64,000 nucleotides of DNA from an uncultured Flavihumibacter sp. (GTDB lineage: Bacteria; Bacteroidota; Bacteroidia; Chitinophagales; Chitinophagaceae), in the NCBI GenBank assembly GCA_902168225.1, contig CABHOW010000005.1:22611-86610 (forward strand), given 5' to 3'. This document shows positions 18,848-27,763 of the stretch, in pieces (the stretch's first letter is position 1; each line of letters begins with the position of its first letter). A program made the position numbers and the translations under genes. The notes beneath the pieces were generated by a model, which saw only the letters and a list, made by a program, of their open reading frames with translations, was not told where the DNA came from and did no database searches.

Positions 18848-19744
18848 TTAATCGTTGGTGAGTTCAAAAAATTTTGTTTCTAAACTTTTTTTACGATGGA
18901 TCAATAAATTGAGTACCACCCCTTCGGTAAAACAATATTGATTAATCGCGGCTAAATCAGCTTTGCCTACAGGATAGTATAATTGAATCTTCCCATCATG
19001 ATGTATTAAAGAAGAATACCCACCCATATTCTGTAAACAGTTTTCAAGGGTTTGTAAATTTGTACTGCCCACTTCTACCATATCCTCATTTGCTAAAACC
19101 TCTGCAACAGGACCTGCGGTTAATAATTCTCCTTTTTTTAAGATGGCAACATGGGTACAGATTTTTTCAACCTCATCTAATAAATGGCTTGCAATGATGA
19201 TCGTGATACCTTGTTTGGCCAGTTCCTTTATTAAATCGCGTATCTCTGCAATACCCACAGGATCTAAACCATTCGTAGGCTCATCTAATAAAAGTACTTC
19301 TGGGTTTCCTAATAAAGCTGCGGCAATAGCCAGACGTTGTTTCATGCCTAAACTATAGGCGTTAAATCTGCTCTTTCTTCTCTCGTAGAGTTTTACAATT
19401 TTTAAAACAGGATCGATAGCGTTATCGTTACCCCGGCCACTAATGGCTTCTGTTACTTTTAAATTATCTACTGCGGATAAATAATGATAGAAATTCGGAG
19501 TTTCCAGCAATGAACCTATTCTTTTCCTGTCCTCCTTTGTATTAGGTTGCTCAAACCAGCTGTAGTTGCCTGTATCAGCTCTAAGAATATCTAATACAAT
19601 ACTCATCAAAGTTGTTTTTCCGCTTCCATTCGGACCCAAAATACCAAACACACTTCCTTTGGGTATTTCAAGTGAAACATTTTTAAGCGCCTGGATCTTA
19701 CCATAAGATTTAGATAAGCCGGTGATTGATAAAATAGTGTTCAT
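18848..19744 (-). CDS. ABC transporter ATP-binding protein
   Basis: The 298-residue protein is an ABC-2 exporter ATPase. Visible motifs are Walker A (GPNGSGKTT, about residues 37-45), the Q-loop region, a variant signature YSLGMKQRLAIAAAL, Walker B EVLLLDEPTNGLDP, and the switch histidine in IIIASHLLDEVEK. A C-terminal domain of about 80 residues beyond the core is common in this subfamily. It is the first gene of a two-gene operon with the permease at 18018-18842, about ten bases downstream of the GH5 gene on the same strand. Confidence 0.9.
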   Translation of the reverse strand: MNTILSITGLSKSYGKIQALKNVSLEIPKGSVFGILGPNGSGKTTLMSIVLDILRADTGNYSWFEQPNTKEDRKRIGSLLETPNFYHYLSAVDNLKVTEAISGRGNDNAIDPVLKIVKLYERRKSRFNAYSLGMKQRLAIAAALLGNPEVLLLDEPTNGLDPVGIAEIRDLIKELAKQGITIIIASHLLDEVEKICTHVAILKKGELLTAGPVAEVLANEDMVEVGSTNLQTLENCLQNMGGYSSLIHHDGKIQLYYPVGKADLAAINQYCFTEGVVLNLLIHRKKSLETKFFELTND

Positions 19745-19754
19745 ATATTTATTA

Positions 19755-20876
19755 CTAGCGTAACCATTTTTTTAATGAACGAATAATTTTTTTATGTTGG
19801 ATAACCGAAAATTTGTCATCGTAATCCCACAAAAAAACCGGTATATCCATTTCATTCATGATTTTTGTGATATCCCTAAGATAGTTGGATTTTGAATCCG
19901 TATCTGCAAAATTGATAACACCTGTTTCTGTACAGATAAGCGGTAAATTTTGCCTTTTAGCCAGTTCACTTATTTGTTTGATTCTATTGAAGAGGTAATC
20001 ATACGTTGCTTCTTTATAATATCTCCTATAGTCTTTGGCCAATTCGGAAAAATCATTTTGGTCGGGTGCCTTAGGCATTTTGTTTTGTTCGAAAGGGTAT
20101 GGAAAACCTGTAATATAGGTTTTTTCGGGTGTCCAATCCGCACCTTGGTGCGTGAAAATATAAGGCTCATAAAAGTGAAAAGTATATAAGATTTTACCAT
20201 CATCCACTGCCAGTTTCCCCATGGTTAAGAGCTCATTAATTCCATTATAATTAGCTCCGCCGATAATAAAAATACGGTCTGGGTCTTCCTTCCTTAATTC
20301 TCTTACTAAAGTATTCGCTGCAGATTTCCAAACGTCCATATCAGTAGTTGGTTCATTGTACAATTCATATACCAACTGGTTGGTAGGATAAGCCCGAAGG
20401 GATTGTATAACCTGTTTCCAAAGTCGAATGATTCTATCGTTCTCGCTATACAAGTTATCATTGCGAAGCCGGCCATAATGGTAAACCAACACTAACTTTA
20501 AGTTTTGTTGTAAGCATTTGGCATAAATCAGGTGTAACTTTCTAAGTATTTCTTCGGTTAACTGTGTATTCCCATCAGTTGTAAAATGATCAAAAGCAAC
20601 AGGCAAACGTACCGCCAGAAAACCTTTGCGGGCAATATCTTCTAATTTATCATCTACCTCTTTCTGATATAAGTGAATGGGGTCTGACCAATAATGTTCT
20701 AAAAAAGAGAGGTTAACACCCTTATTGAGCGACCGACGCACAATTTCTGTATTACTTTGAGCGTTAGCATGGAAAGCCGAAAAAAGTGTAATGGTTGTTA
20801 GTAAACTAGCAATGAAGAAAGAGCGGTTTAGGCAGATAAAATTTAAATTCACCCTATTGTAAAATACTTTTTGCAT
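19755..20876 (-). CDS. Glycoside hydrolase family 5 (cellulase-like), exported
   Basis: Retaining beta-glycanase with a TIM-barrel fold. The acid/base Glu lies in YELYNEPTTD and the nucleophile Glu in LICTETGVI; RLPVAFDHF and FHFYEPYIFTHQGADW are further GH5 landmarks. An N-terminal hydrophobic segment ending in FHANAQS reads as a signal peptide. The start is uncertain: I use the ATG at 20876 (373 residues); an in-frame ATG at 20930 would overlap the divergent kinase gene, and a GTG at 20852 would give a shorter signal sequence. It faces a polysaccharide synthase-like operon, so it may trim or release the polymer as BcsZ does in cellulose systems. A paralogue lies at 49259-50437. Confidence 0.85.
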   Translation of the reverse strand: MQKVFYNRVNLNFICLNRSFFIASLLTTITLFSAFHANAQSNTEIVRRSLNKGVNLSFLEHYWSDPIHLYQKEVDDKLEDIARKGFLAVRLPVAFDHFTTDGNTQLTEEILRKLHLIYAKCLQQNLKLVLVYHYGRLRNDNLYSENDRIIRLWKQVIQSLRAYPTNQLVYELYNEPTTDMDVWKSAANTLVRELRKEDPDRIFIIGGANYNGINELLTMGKLAVDDGKILYTFHFYEPYIFTHQGADWTPEKTYITGFPYPFEQNKMPKAPDQNDFSELAKDYRRYYKEATYDYLFNRIKQISELAKRQNLPLICTETGVINFADTDSKSNYLRDITKIMNEMDIPVFLWDYDDKFSVIQHKKIIRSLKKWLR

Positions 20877-20885
20877 ACTTAATTT

Positions 20886-22253
20886 ATGATCGATTATCAT
20901 AGGATTCCTTATGTAAATATAGACCGACAAAAGCTTACCAACGAATTGAATAAGCGGGGAGCCTATTTCTCTAATGTGGCTGTATGGACGATCATATTCT
21001 CACTTCCACTTTTTTGGCTCTTGGATGTATTGTTCATGAAGGAGGAATGGCTTTATTTACTGGCTATTCGGGTCATTTTCTTTTGTGTGTCCTATTTTTT
21101 TTATTTTTTGGGTACCCGCCGCAGGTGGAATTACCAATTAATTCTTAATCTGGTTGTTGGAGTAAATGTTTGCTTAATGGCATTGGTTTGTGGTATTGTT
21201 CCCATTACTAATGCATTACCCTATTTTTTATTGGGCTCCGTAATGATGCTATTACTCAATACAACAGTTTTTTGGAAGCCCATTTTTGCACAGCTTCATT
21301 GTGCTATATCGTATGCCATAATAGTGATATTATATTCTATTAATAGTGGCATGGTGGGCTATAGTGCCCTTATTGCCAATGGTGGAGGCGTATATTTTTT
21401 GGTATCAGCTTTTTCTTGTTTTATTGCTTATAACCGATATCAGGTCATTAAAAGAGAAACCGAAAAAAACTTGATTATTGAGGAATCGAACAAGCGCCTC
21501 TTAGAGCAAAATGAAAAAATAAATGATCAGCATCATATTATTGAAGAAGCCAATAGGAGATTAAAGGAGTTGAGCGATTATCGGCAGAACACCTTAAATA
21601 TTATGATTCACGATTTAAAGAACTTTATTGGATCGAACCAAATTTCAATAGATCTTATTAATAGAAAATCGAGCAATCTTACGGCAGATCAGAAGGAAAT
21701 TCTGAGCTACATTACAATGGGTAATGAAAAATTACACTATTTATCCAAAAAATTGGCTGATTCTGCTGAGGCTGATTCCGGCAAAATTGAATTCCGATTT
21801 GAACCCTTCGATATCATTCCTGAGGTTGAAAAAGCAGCTATTTCATTGGTAGATGCTGCAAGTATCAAACAAGTGAGCCTTCAGGTTCACCTTTCCCCGG
21901 CGGCGGTAATGGTAAATCTGGATAAAATATTTCTTCGTCACATATTATTTAAGCTCCTTTCTAACGTTATTAGGTTTATCCAGAAAGGATCGGCCGTTAG
22001 CATACATGCGGGAGATAGTGATGGGAACTGTATTATTGAAATAATCAATAAGGGTACGCCAATTGGCATGGATAAACTGGATGAATATTTTAACAGGCTC
22101 CAAGCCCCAAATCAGTCCGATTATGCCGTTACCCAATCAGGAATGGGTTTTTCCGTTTCCAAGCAACTTACAACCGACATGGGCGGAACGCTCAGTTATG
22201 AGAGTAATGAAGCCATCGGCAACTATTTCAAAATCAAATTTAAACTTGCTTAG
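20886..22253 (+). CDS. Membrane sensor histidine kinase, orphan
   Basis: The 455-residue protein has an N-terminal domain of about six membrane segments (residues 30-185), a coiled-coil linker (about 190-235), a HisKA dimerisation helix with the phospho-acceptor in HDLKN (His242), and a C-terminal HATPase_c domain with an N-box (LFKLLSNVIRF) and a GMGFSVSKQL glycine-rich lid. The usual DxGxG box is degenerate (INKGTPIG). No receiver domain or response regulator is nearby. It leads a close-packed operon with BcsB-like, glycosyltransferase and membrane protein genes (gaps of 16, 24 and 1 bases), suggesting it senses a signal for polymer production. Confidence 0.88.
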   Translation: MIDYHRIPYVNIDRQKLTNELNKRGAYFSNVAVWTIIFSLPLFWLLDVLFMKEEWLYLLAIRVIFFCVSYFFYFLGTRRRWNYQLILNLVVGVNVCLMALVCGIVPITNALPYFLLGSVMMLLLNTTVFWKPIFAQLHCAISYAIIVILYSINSGMVGYSALIANGGGVYFLVSAFSCFIAYNRYQVIKRETEKNLIIEESNKRLLEQNEKINDQHHIIEEANRRLKELSDYRQNTLNIMIHDLKNFIGSNQISIDLINRKSSNLTADQKEILSYITMGNEKLHYLSKKLADSAEADSGKIEFRFEPFDIIPEVEKAAISLVDAASIKQVSLQVHLSPAAVMVNLDKIFLRHILFKLLSNVIRFIQKGSAVSIHAGDSDGNCIIEIINKGTPIGMDKLDEYFNRLQAPNQSDYAVTQSGMGFSVSKQLTTDMGGTLSYESNEAIGNYFKIKFKLA

Positions 22254-22269
22254 TCCTAAATACGCTGTT

Positions 22270-24315
22270 ATGAAAACAAAAATATCCCTACTCTTTGGCT
22301 TACTGCTATTTGTTCAGGCAGTATTTGCACAAGCCAATAAAGAAGCGATAAATACCGATCCTTCCAAGCGTACATTGGAAGATATGGGCTATCGGAATGA
22401 GTCTATTACCGGTATCGCCGGAGCCCTTACCTATTTCGTTAAAGTGCAACCGCGCGACGATTTGAACAATATGAAATTGGTGTTGAATATTAAACCATCA
22501 CCGGTTTTAAACAGCAGAATTTCGGCAGTTACCGTATCCTTAAAAGATGAGCCAATTCATACAGAGCGTTTAGCAGCTACTGCTATCGATTCCGTTATGG
22601 TGATTACTATTCCACTCAATAGCCGCTTTGTGCAGCCTGATGGACGCTTTATTAAAGTTCGCGTGGATGCTAAAATGGCGATGTCGGATGAATTTTGTAA
22701 AGATGTAGATAATCCTGCCATTTGGATGTCGGTTCGGAATAGCTCATATCTGGCAGTTGCCAAACAAGAAAAAGTAACCTATTATCAGAGCTTAAAAGAA
22801 ACGATCCTCGAATATGATCGAATCAGTACTCCTGTAAATTCCGATTTAAACGATTTATTGGCCAGCGGGGTATTATATGCATTGATGAAGCAGCGGGCCA
22901 GCTTGGTTAAAGTAAAAACAGATAATTATAAGGAAACAGATACTGTAGGAAATACTGTTATAACAGGTTTATATAATAAAATACCTAACAATTTACGCTC
23001 CTTATTACCTGAGTTCCAACCCGGTCAGGGATGTATCGCTAACCTCATACCATATGGTGATAACCGCCATGTGTTAGTAATTACAGGTAAAGATGAAGCG
23101 GGATATAAGAAAGCCATTAATGTACTTACAAACTATAAGATCATTAACAGCAGTTTCTCTTATAGAATGATCATCGATAATGGTGCGCCCAATTATTTTG
23201 AAAAAAATGCATTACCCGTAGTTTTCTCTTTGGAAGAATTAGGTGGTACACCTCGTATCATGGAAGGCGTGGGCGCATTAAAAACTAACTATGCGTTTTC
23301 ATTATCAGATTATAATGCCATTCCAAAAAAACTTACTTTCCATTTAGAAGCAATGCTTTCTTTATTGAAAAGTGGCGACCGTGGCTTTTTGAACGTATAC
23401 CTTAACGACAACTTAGTTTTTAGTACCGACTTACACGATCGTACAAACTTCGTTGGTGATATTGATTTAAAACCCTACTTACTTACAAAAAATAACTCCC
23501 TAATTGTAGAAATGCGATTCCACCCCCAAGGTAGTATTTGTAAAGAAGGTTTCGCTAACTTCTTCGGTTTTATTGATACCAAAACATCTAACCTTGTTTT
23601 TTCGGGAGAAAAAGTAAATGAGTTTTATAATTTCTTCAACTACCCCGGTGAATTCCGTAAGAAGGCATTGAAATTTGTGGTGACCCCCTCTTTATTACCT
23701 TCTCTAAGTTCTTCTATGGGAGAGCTTATACATCAGCTGAATACCACTACCATACCCGCTAATTATCTCTATATACCTGAAATGGTTACTAGTGATAAAG
23801 CTTCACCCGATGAACTTCGTGATTTTAATGCGATAGCATTAGTTCAACGCAATGATCCTTTTGTAAAGAACTTTACAAGCTCCCTACCGGTTCAGTTTAC
23901 CAGAGATTTTCAGTTATACAAAGATGTAAGCGGACAAACAGCCTACTCAATTAATGATTTTGCCAGCAGTGGTATTGCACAAATATTTAAACAAGGACCT
24001 ACAACCTATCTATTGGTAACGGCCTTAGGAGATACCGCAGTAGGGGATGCCTTCGAAAGTGTAATCAGTAGTTTCGGCTCACAATATTCCGCTATCGAAA
24101 GTAATGTATGTATTGCCAATAATAGAGGGAAAAGTAATTTCTTCTTCAAGTTGCCTGATAACGCCGGTGTGGTAACATATCGGGGCGATAAGAATAATTT
24201 ATTACTCTTCTGGAATAACTATAAGTTGTTCATTATGATTGGAGCTGTACTATTGTTAGTTGCTTTATTCTTCTTTGTAAGAAGAAGAGTAAAACGCTCT
24301 CAGGAAATCGTTTAA
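22270..24315 (+). CDS. BcsB-like periplasmic polysaccharide-synthase subunit
   Basis: The likely start is the ATG at 22270, giving 681 residues with a clear signal peptide (KISLLFGLLLFVQAVFAQA). An in-frame ATG at 22063 would lie in the kinase gene and destroy this. The body looks like the BcsB family (PF03170): two beta-rich carbohydrate-binding-like modules (for example FLNVYLNDNLVFSTDLHDRT and SLIVEMRFHPQGSICKEGF), and a single C-terminal membrane helix (LFIMIGAVLLLVALFFFVRR) with a basic cytoplasmic end. In cellulose synthases BcsB anchors the nascent glucan at the periplasmic side of BcsA. A glycosyltransferase follows 24 bases on, so this is probably its partner. The polymer need not be cellulose. 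Confidence 0.75.
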   Translation: MKTKISLLFGLLLFVQAVFAQANKEAINTDPSKRTLEDMGYRNESITGIAGALTYFVKVQPRDDLNNMKLVLNIKPSPVLNSRISAVTVSLKDEPIHTERLAATAIDSVMVITIPLNSRFVQPDGRFIKVRVDAKMAMSDEFCKDVDNPAIWMSVRNSSYLAVAKQEKVTYYQSLKETILEYDRISTPVNSDLNDLLASGVLYALMKQRASLVKVKTDNYKETDTVGNTVITGLYNKIPNNLRSLLPEFQPGQGCIANLIPYGDNRHVLVITGKDEAGYKKAINVLTNYKIINSSFSYRMIIDNGAPNYFEKNALPVVFSLEELGGTPRIMEGVGALKTNYAFSLSDYNAIPKKLTFHLEAMLSLLKSGDRGFLNVYLNDNLVFSTDLHDRTNFVGDIDLKPYLLTKNNSLIVEMRFHPQGSICKEGFANFFGFIDTKTSNLVFSGEKVNEFYNFFNYPGEFRKKALKFVVTPSLLPSLSSSMGELIHQLNTTTIPANYLYIPEMVTSDKASPDELRDFNAIALVQRNDPFVKNFTSSLPVQFTRDFQLYKDVSGQTAYSINDFASSGIAQIFKQGPTTYLLVTALGDTAVGDAFESVISSFGSQYSAIESNVCIANNRGKSNFFFKLPDNAGVVTYRGDKNNLLLFWNNYKLFIMIGAVLLLVALFFFVRRRVKRSQEIV

Positions 24316-24339
24316 CCGTTCTATACCAGATAATACCCA

Positions 24340-26193
24340 ATGCCGGTTTCTGCTTTAAATAATATGTTGAGTGCCGGACAATTCACTGTATCGAAACTCG
24401 AACAGATAGAAGTGATTGCCGAAGAGTTTAACTATGCCTCTATTAAAGCGGCGCTTAACTTCGGATTTCTTACCAGAAAGGAGTATGTACTTTTCCTCGA
24501 GCGATCAGGGTACCCTTTAGTAGACGTAAGGAATGAAGTGATCGATCAAGGTTTTGTAGACAAATGTGACCTTCAACATCTCAATTCTTTTCTTTATTTG
24601 CCTATTAGAAATGATGGTAAGGGTAAATTAATAGTGGCAGCAGCAGATCCAATGGATGAAAAACTGATCGGCGCACTCGAAAATAAATTTGCTACCCGTA
24701 TCACTATGGTGGCCGCCTCCGACCTTGATATAACCTGGATGGTTCATAAACTAAGAGGCGAGTATTATGTGAAAGAAGCCGTTTTTAGTTTGATGCGTAA
24801 AGACCCTGCAAGTTCAGGATTAACTACGTTTACCGATCCTCAGCTGATCTTTATTTTTGGATTGATAGCTTTATTCTTTATGTTGCTCACGTATAATTTA
24901 GTGAACACATTTATCTTTTTCAATCTATTTTTTAGCGGCACTTTTTTGTTTGCGATCTTATTCAAATTGTATTTAGCCTTGAAAGGATCCCGCTACGAGT
25001 TACACGAAACCATTACGAAAGATGAAGTCAAATCAATTGAAAATGATTCATTGCCTGTTTATACCATTTTACTGCCGGTATACAAAGAAGATAAACTCAT
25101 CCGTAAACTTATTTGGAATTTACGAAGCCTAGACTATCCGCGTGGTAAACTGGATGTAAAGCTTTTAATTGAGGAGGATGATGATAAAACATTGAATGCA
25201 GTACGTAACCTCGATTTCCCCGCTAACTTCGAAACGATAGTAGTGCCCTTCCACATGCCAAAAACCAAACCTAAAGCATGTAATTATGGTTTATTTTTCT
25301 GTAAGGGTAAATATCTGACCATTTATGATGCAGAAGATGTACCTGATTCTGATCAGCTTAAAAAAGTGGTTGCACTATTTAGAAAATTACCAAAGGATTA
25401 TATTGTATTGCAAGGAGCATTGAATTATTTCAATAAGAACGAAAATTTATTGACGAGAATGTTCACATTGGAGTACTCTTATTGGTTTGATTATATGTTA
25501 CCCGGCTTACAATCTTTAGACGTTCCTATTCCCCTGGGAGGTACATCTAATCATTTTAAATTAGATAAACTTATTGAACTGGGTGGTTGGGACCCCTTCA
25601 ATGTAACCGAAGATGCCGATTTAGGTGTGCGGGTGTTCGAAAAAAAATATAAGGTGGGAGTAGTTAATAGCACTACTTTAGAAGAAGCCAATAACGAACC
25701 TTTCAACTGGATTCGTCAACGTTCCAGGTGGATCAAAGGATATATGCAAACAACATTGGTGCATATGCGTAACCCTGTTCGTTTAATAGGAAAAATCGGG
25801 TGGAGAGGTTTCTTCGGATTTAATTTCTTCGTTGGTGGAACACCTATTACTTTCTTATTATATCCGGTACTCCTTTCTTTCTTTGTAATATACTTGGTAT
25901 TCGATTTGCAAGCAGTACGCGTTATTTTCCCCGACTGGGTATTGTATATCTCTATCTTCAACTTTGTTGCCGGAAATACACTGATGATATATGTAAACAT
26001 GTTAGCCGTATTTAAAAGAAGATATTACGAGTTAATTTTATTTGCTATTCTCAATCCTATATATTGGTTAATGCATTCCATTGCAGCTTATAAAGGATTA
26101 TGGCAACTTATATATAAACCGTTTTATTGGGAGAAAACAAATCATGGATTAACCAAAGTATCACACTCTTCTGCAGCAGCTAATGCAACCTAA
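24340..26193 (+). CDS. Processive family 2 glycosyltransferase with N-terminal MshEN/T2SSE_N-like domain
   Basis: The 617-residue protein has three parts. Residues 1 to about 150 resemble T2SSE_N/MshEN (FLTRKEYVLFLERSGYPLVD, FLYLPIRND, VAAADPMDEKLIGALENKF), a fold that binds c-di-GMP in some members. Two membrane helices follow at about 165-210. The GT2 domain shows LPVYKED, KACNYGLFFCKGKYL, DAED at 330-333, TED at 423-425 and QRSRW at 460-464, the processive-synthase signature, and then C-terminal membrane helices. The layout resembles E. coli NfrB more than BcsA, since no PilZ domain is present. With the BcsB-like gene upstream, this is the predicted polymerase and export channel of the locus. 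Sugar specificity is unknown. Confidence 0.85.
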   Translation: MPVSALNNMLSAGQFTVSKLEQIEVIAEEFNYASIKAALNFGFLTRKEYVLFLERSGYPLVDVRNEVIDQGFVDKCDLQHLNSFLYLPIRNDGKGKLIVAAADPMDEKLIGALENKFATRITMVAASDLDITWMVHKLRGEYYVKEAVFSLMRKDPASSGLTTFTDPQLIFIFGLIALFFMLLTYNLVNTFIFFNLFFSGTFLFAILFKLYLALKGSRYELHETITKDEVKSIENDSLPVYTILLPVYKEDKLIRKLIWNLRSLDYPRGKLDVKLLIEEDDDKTLNAVRNLDFPANFETIVVPFHMPKTKPKACNYGLFFCKGKYLTIYDAEDVPDSDQLKKVVALFRKLPKDYIVLQGALNYFNKNENLLTRMFTLEYSYWFDYMLPGLQSLDVPIPLGGTSNHFKLDKLIELGGWDPFNVTEDADLGVRVFEKKYKVGVVNSTTLEEANNEPFNWIRQRSRWIKGYMQTTLVHMRNPVRLIGKIGWRGFFGFNFFVGGTPITFLLYPVLLSFFVIYLVFDLQAVRVIFPDWVLYISIFNFVAGNTLMIYVNMLAVFKRRYYELILFAILNPIYWLMHSIAAYKGLWQLIYKPFYWEKTNHGLTKVSHSSAAANAT

Positions 26194-26194
26194 T

Positions 26195-27763
26195 ATGAAA
26201 TCAAAAAATCTACATATAAGGGTCATCTCATTACTGCTAATAGTGTATTATTTGCTGGTTGCTTGGTTATTATTCAGAAGTGGTTTTGAACATACGGAGA
26301 GATTGTTTTACTCCGAAAAATTAAAATTACTTTTTGAGTTCAAAGAAAACACATTATTAACGCTGGGTACCACCTACCCTACAACTGTTTTTTTATCAGC
26401 AATTATATTTGCACCATTTGGATACTTGTTTGCACCTGTAGCAGCATCTATCATTATGCTGACCTTGTTGTTCTATTTTATGGCAAGTGATCTGGAAAAA
26501 ACCGATCTTCCTGCTAAAACTATTCAAACCTGTTTATTACTGCTATTCTTATTTAACTGGCAGTTTGTATTTGCAGCTATAAGCGGTAGAAATGTGGCGG
26601 CTATTATGTTATTTTTTTATTTACTTTTCAGGAGTTTATTCTACTACTATCGTAATCAAACAACTTACTATCTTTCCTTGGCCAGTATATATCTTACTTG
26701 TTTGATTTTTACGGAGATCAATTTCATATGGATGTTATTATCCTTTTTCCCTTTTATCGTATTGGTATCGATTGAAGGGATCAAAGTGTCTAAGACCGAT
26801 TTGCCGGTATTTCAATATTATCAAGCACTTAATAATCGCTCGTTACGGCGAAAATTAGCCAATCGTACCTTATCCCTGTACTTGGTTTTGTTTTTATTAC
26901 CGCTGGGAGCAGTGTACTTATTTCGAACATTAAATAGCGCCCATGCCGGCGATCCTACTTATTTCTTAACTAGCCAATACGCTAATTGGCGGGTTACTGG
27001 AAGTACTTCACTCACAACGGTTTTAGAAATGGCTAAAGGAGCTAATATTGCCAAACAAACGCAAATAGTATTTCAAGTTTTTGTGGCTATTTTATCTCCT
27101 ATTTTTATTTTATCGCTATTGATCTTTAGAGGTAAGTTGTATGAATTGTTCACCATTTTAACGCCGCTGATTTTCTTTTCTATTATATTAATTGATACGC
27201 GCATTTATCTGACGGTTGAATACTACGTAATAGTAACAGTTATGGGCATAGCTGCACTAGGATTTTATTCCACAGGGAAACGAATTAAAAAATTAACGGC
27301 TCCTGCATTATATATTGCCACTGCTTTAACTATTTATGGTAGTTACTATTATTTTAGCGAAACAAATGATGTAGAAGAACAACAATTTTTTGTTTCTGCA
27401 TCTCAAACATCTAATTGGTTTCGCCCCAGATCACAAACCGAAATTCAAAAACTAGCCGAGTATATAGCTGCTATTAAATCTCCGAAAAGACCGGTATTAA
27501 TTGATGATGCATCTGCTTACGGTATTGTGGCATATTTACCCGACCTAAACGGTTTGGTTATGCCATTACAAAAAAGCTTTGTTACGGTTATTGAAAACCC
27601 AACACTTACCGTACAGTATATGGTTATTGCCAAACGAAATAATAGATTACATAACTATACGGTAATGAATGCGTACAACGTAGGTATAATGCGAGAACGA
27701 TTACAAATACAGCCCAGTAGGGTTTTTGAAACAGAAAACTGGGTAGTATATAATATTCGATGA
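26195..27763 (+). CDS. Polytopic membrane protein of unknown function, GT-C-like
   Basis: The start is taken at 26195, one base after the glycosyltransferase stop; an ATG at 26183 lies inside the upstream gene. The 522-residue product has about ten hydrophobic segments over residues 1-380 and a soluble C-terminal domain (about 400-522, ending SRVFETENWVVYNIR). A multi-spanning body with a small extracytoplasmic tail of this type is common in lipid-linked-sugar glycosyltransferases (GT-C fold), but I see no decisive catalytic motif and do not assign an activity. It is the last gene of the polysaccharide operon and ends one base before the convergent fadN stop. Confidence 0.75.
   Translation: MKSKNLHIRVISLLLIVYYLLVAWLLFRSGFEHTERLFYSEKLKLLFEFKENTLLTLGTTYPTTVFLSAIIFAPFGYLFAPVAASIIMLTLLFYFMASDLEKTDLPAKTIQTCLLLLFLFNWQFVFAAISGRNVAAIMLFFYLLFRSLFYYYRNQTTYYLSLASIYLTCLIFTEINFIWMLLSFFPFIVLVSIEGIKVSKTDLPVFQYYQALNNRSLRRKLANRTLSLYLVLFLLPLGAVYLFRTLNSAHAGDPTYFLTSQYANWRVTGSTSLTTVLEMAKGANIAKQTQIVFQVFVAILSPIFILSLLIFRGKLYELFTILTPLIFFSIILIDTRIYLTVEYYVIVTVMGIAALGFYSTGKRIKKLTAPALYIATALTIYGSYYYFSETNDVEEQQFFVSASQTSNWFRPRSQTEIQKLAEYIAAIKSPKRPVLIDDASAYGIVAYLPDLNGLVMPLQKSFVTVIENPTLTVQYMVIAKRNNRLHNYTVMNAYNVGIMRERLQIQPSRVFETENWVVYNIR

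Noticed and set aside
20877..20930. Longer N-terminus for the GH5 protein
   Set aside because: The extra residues precede the signal peptide, are not conserved in type and overlap the divergent kinase gene.
22063..22269. Longer N-terminus for the BcsB-like protein
   Set aside because: It would overlap the kinase gene by about 190 bases and put a clear signal peptide in the middle of the protein.
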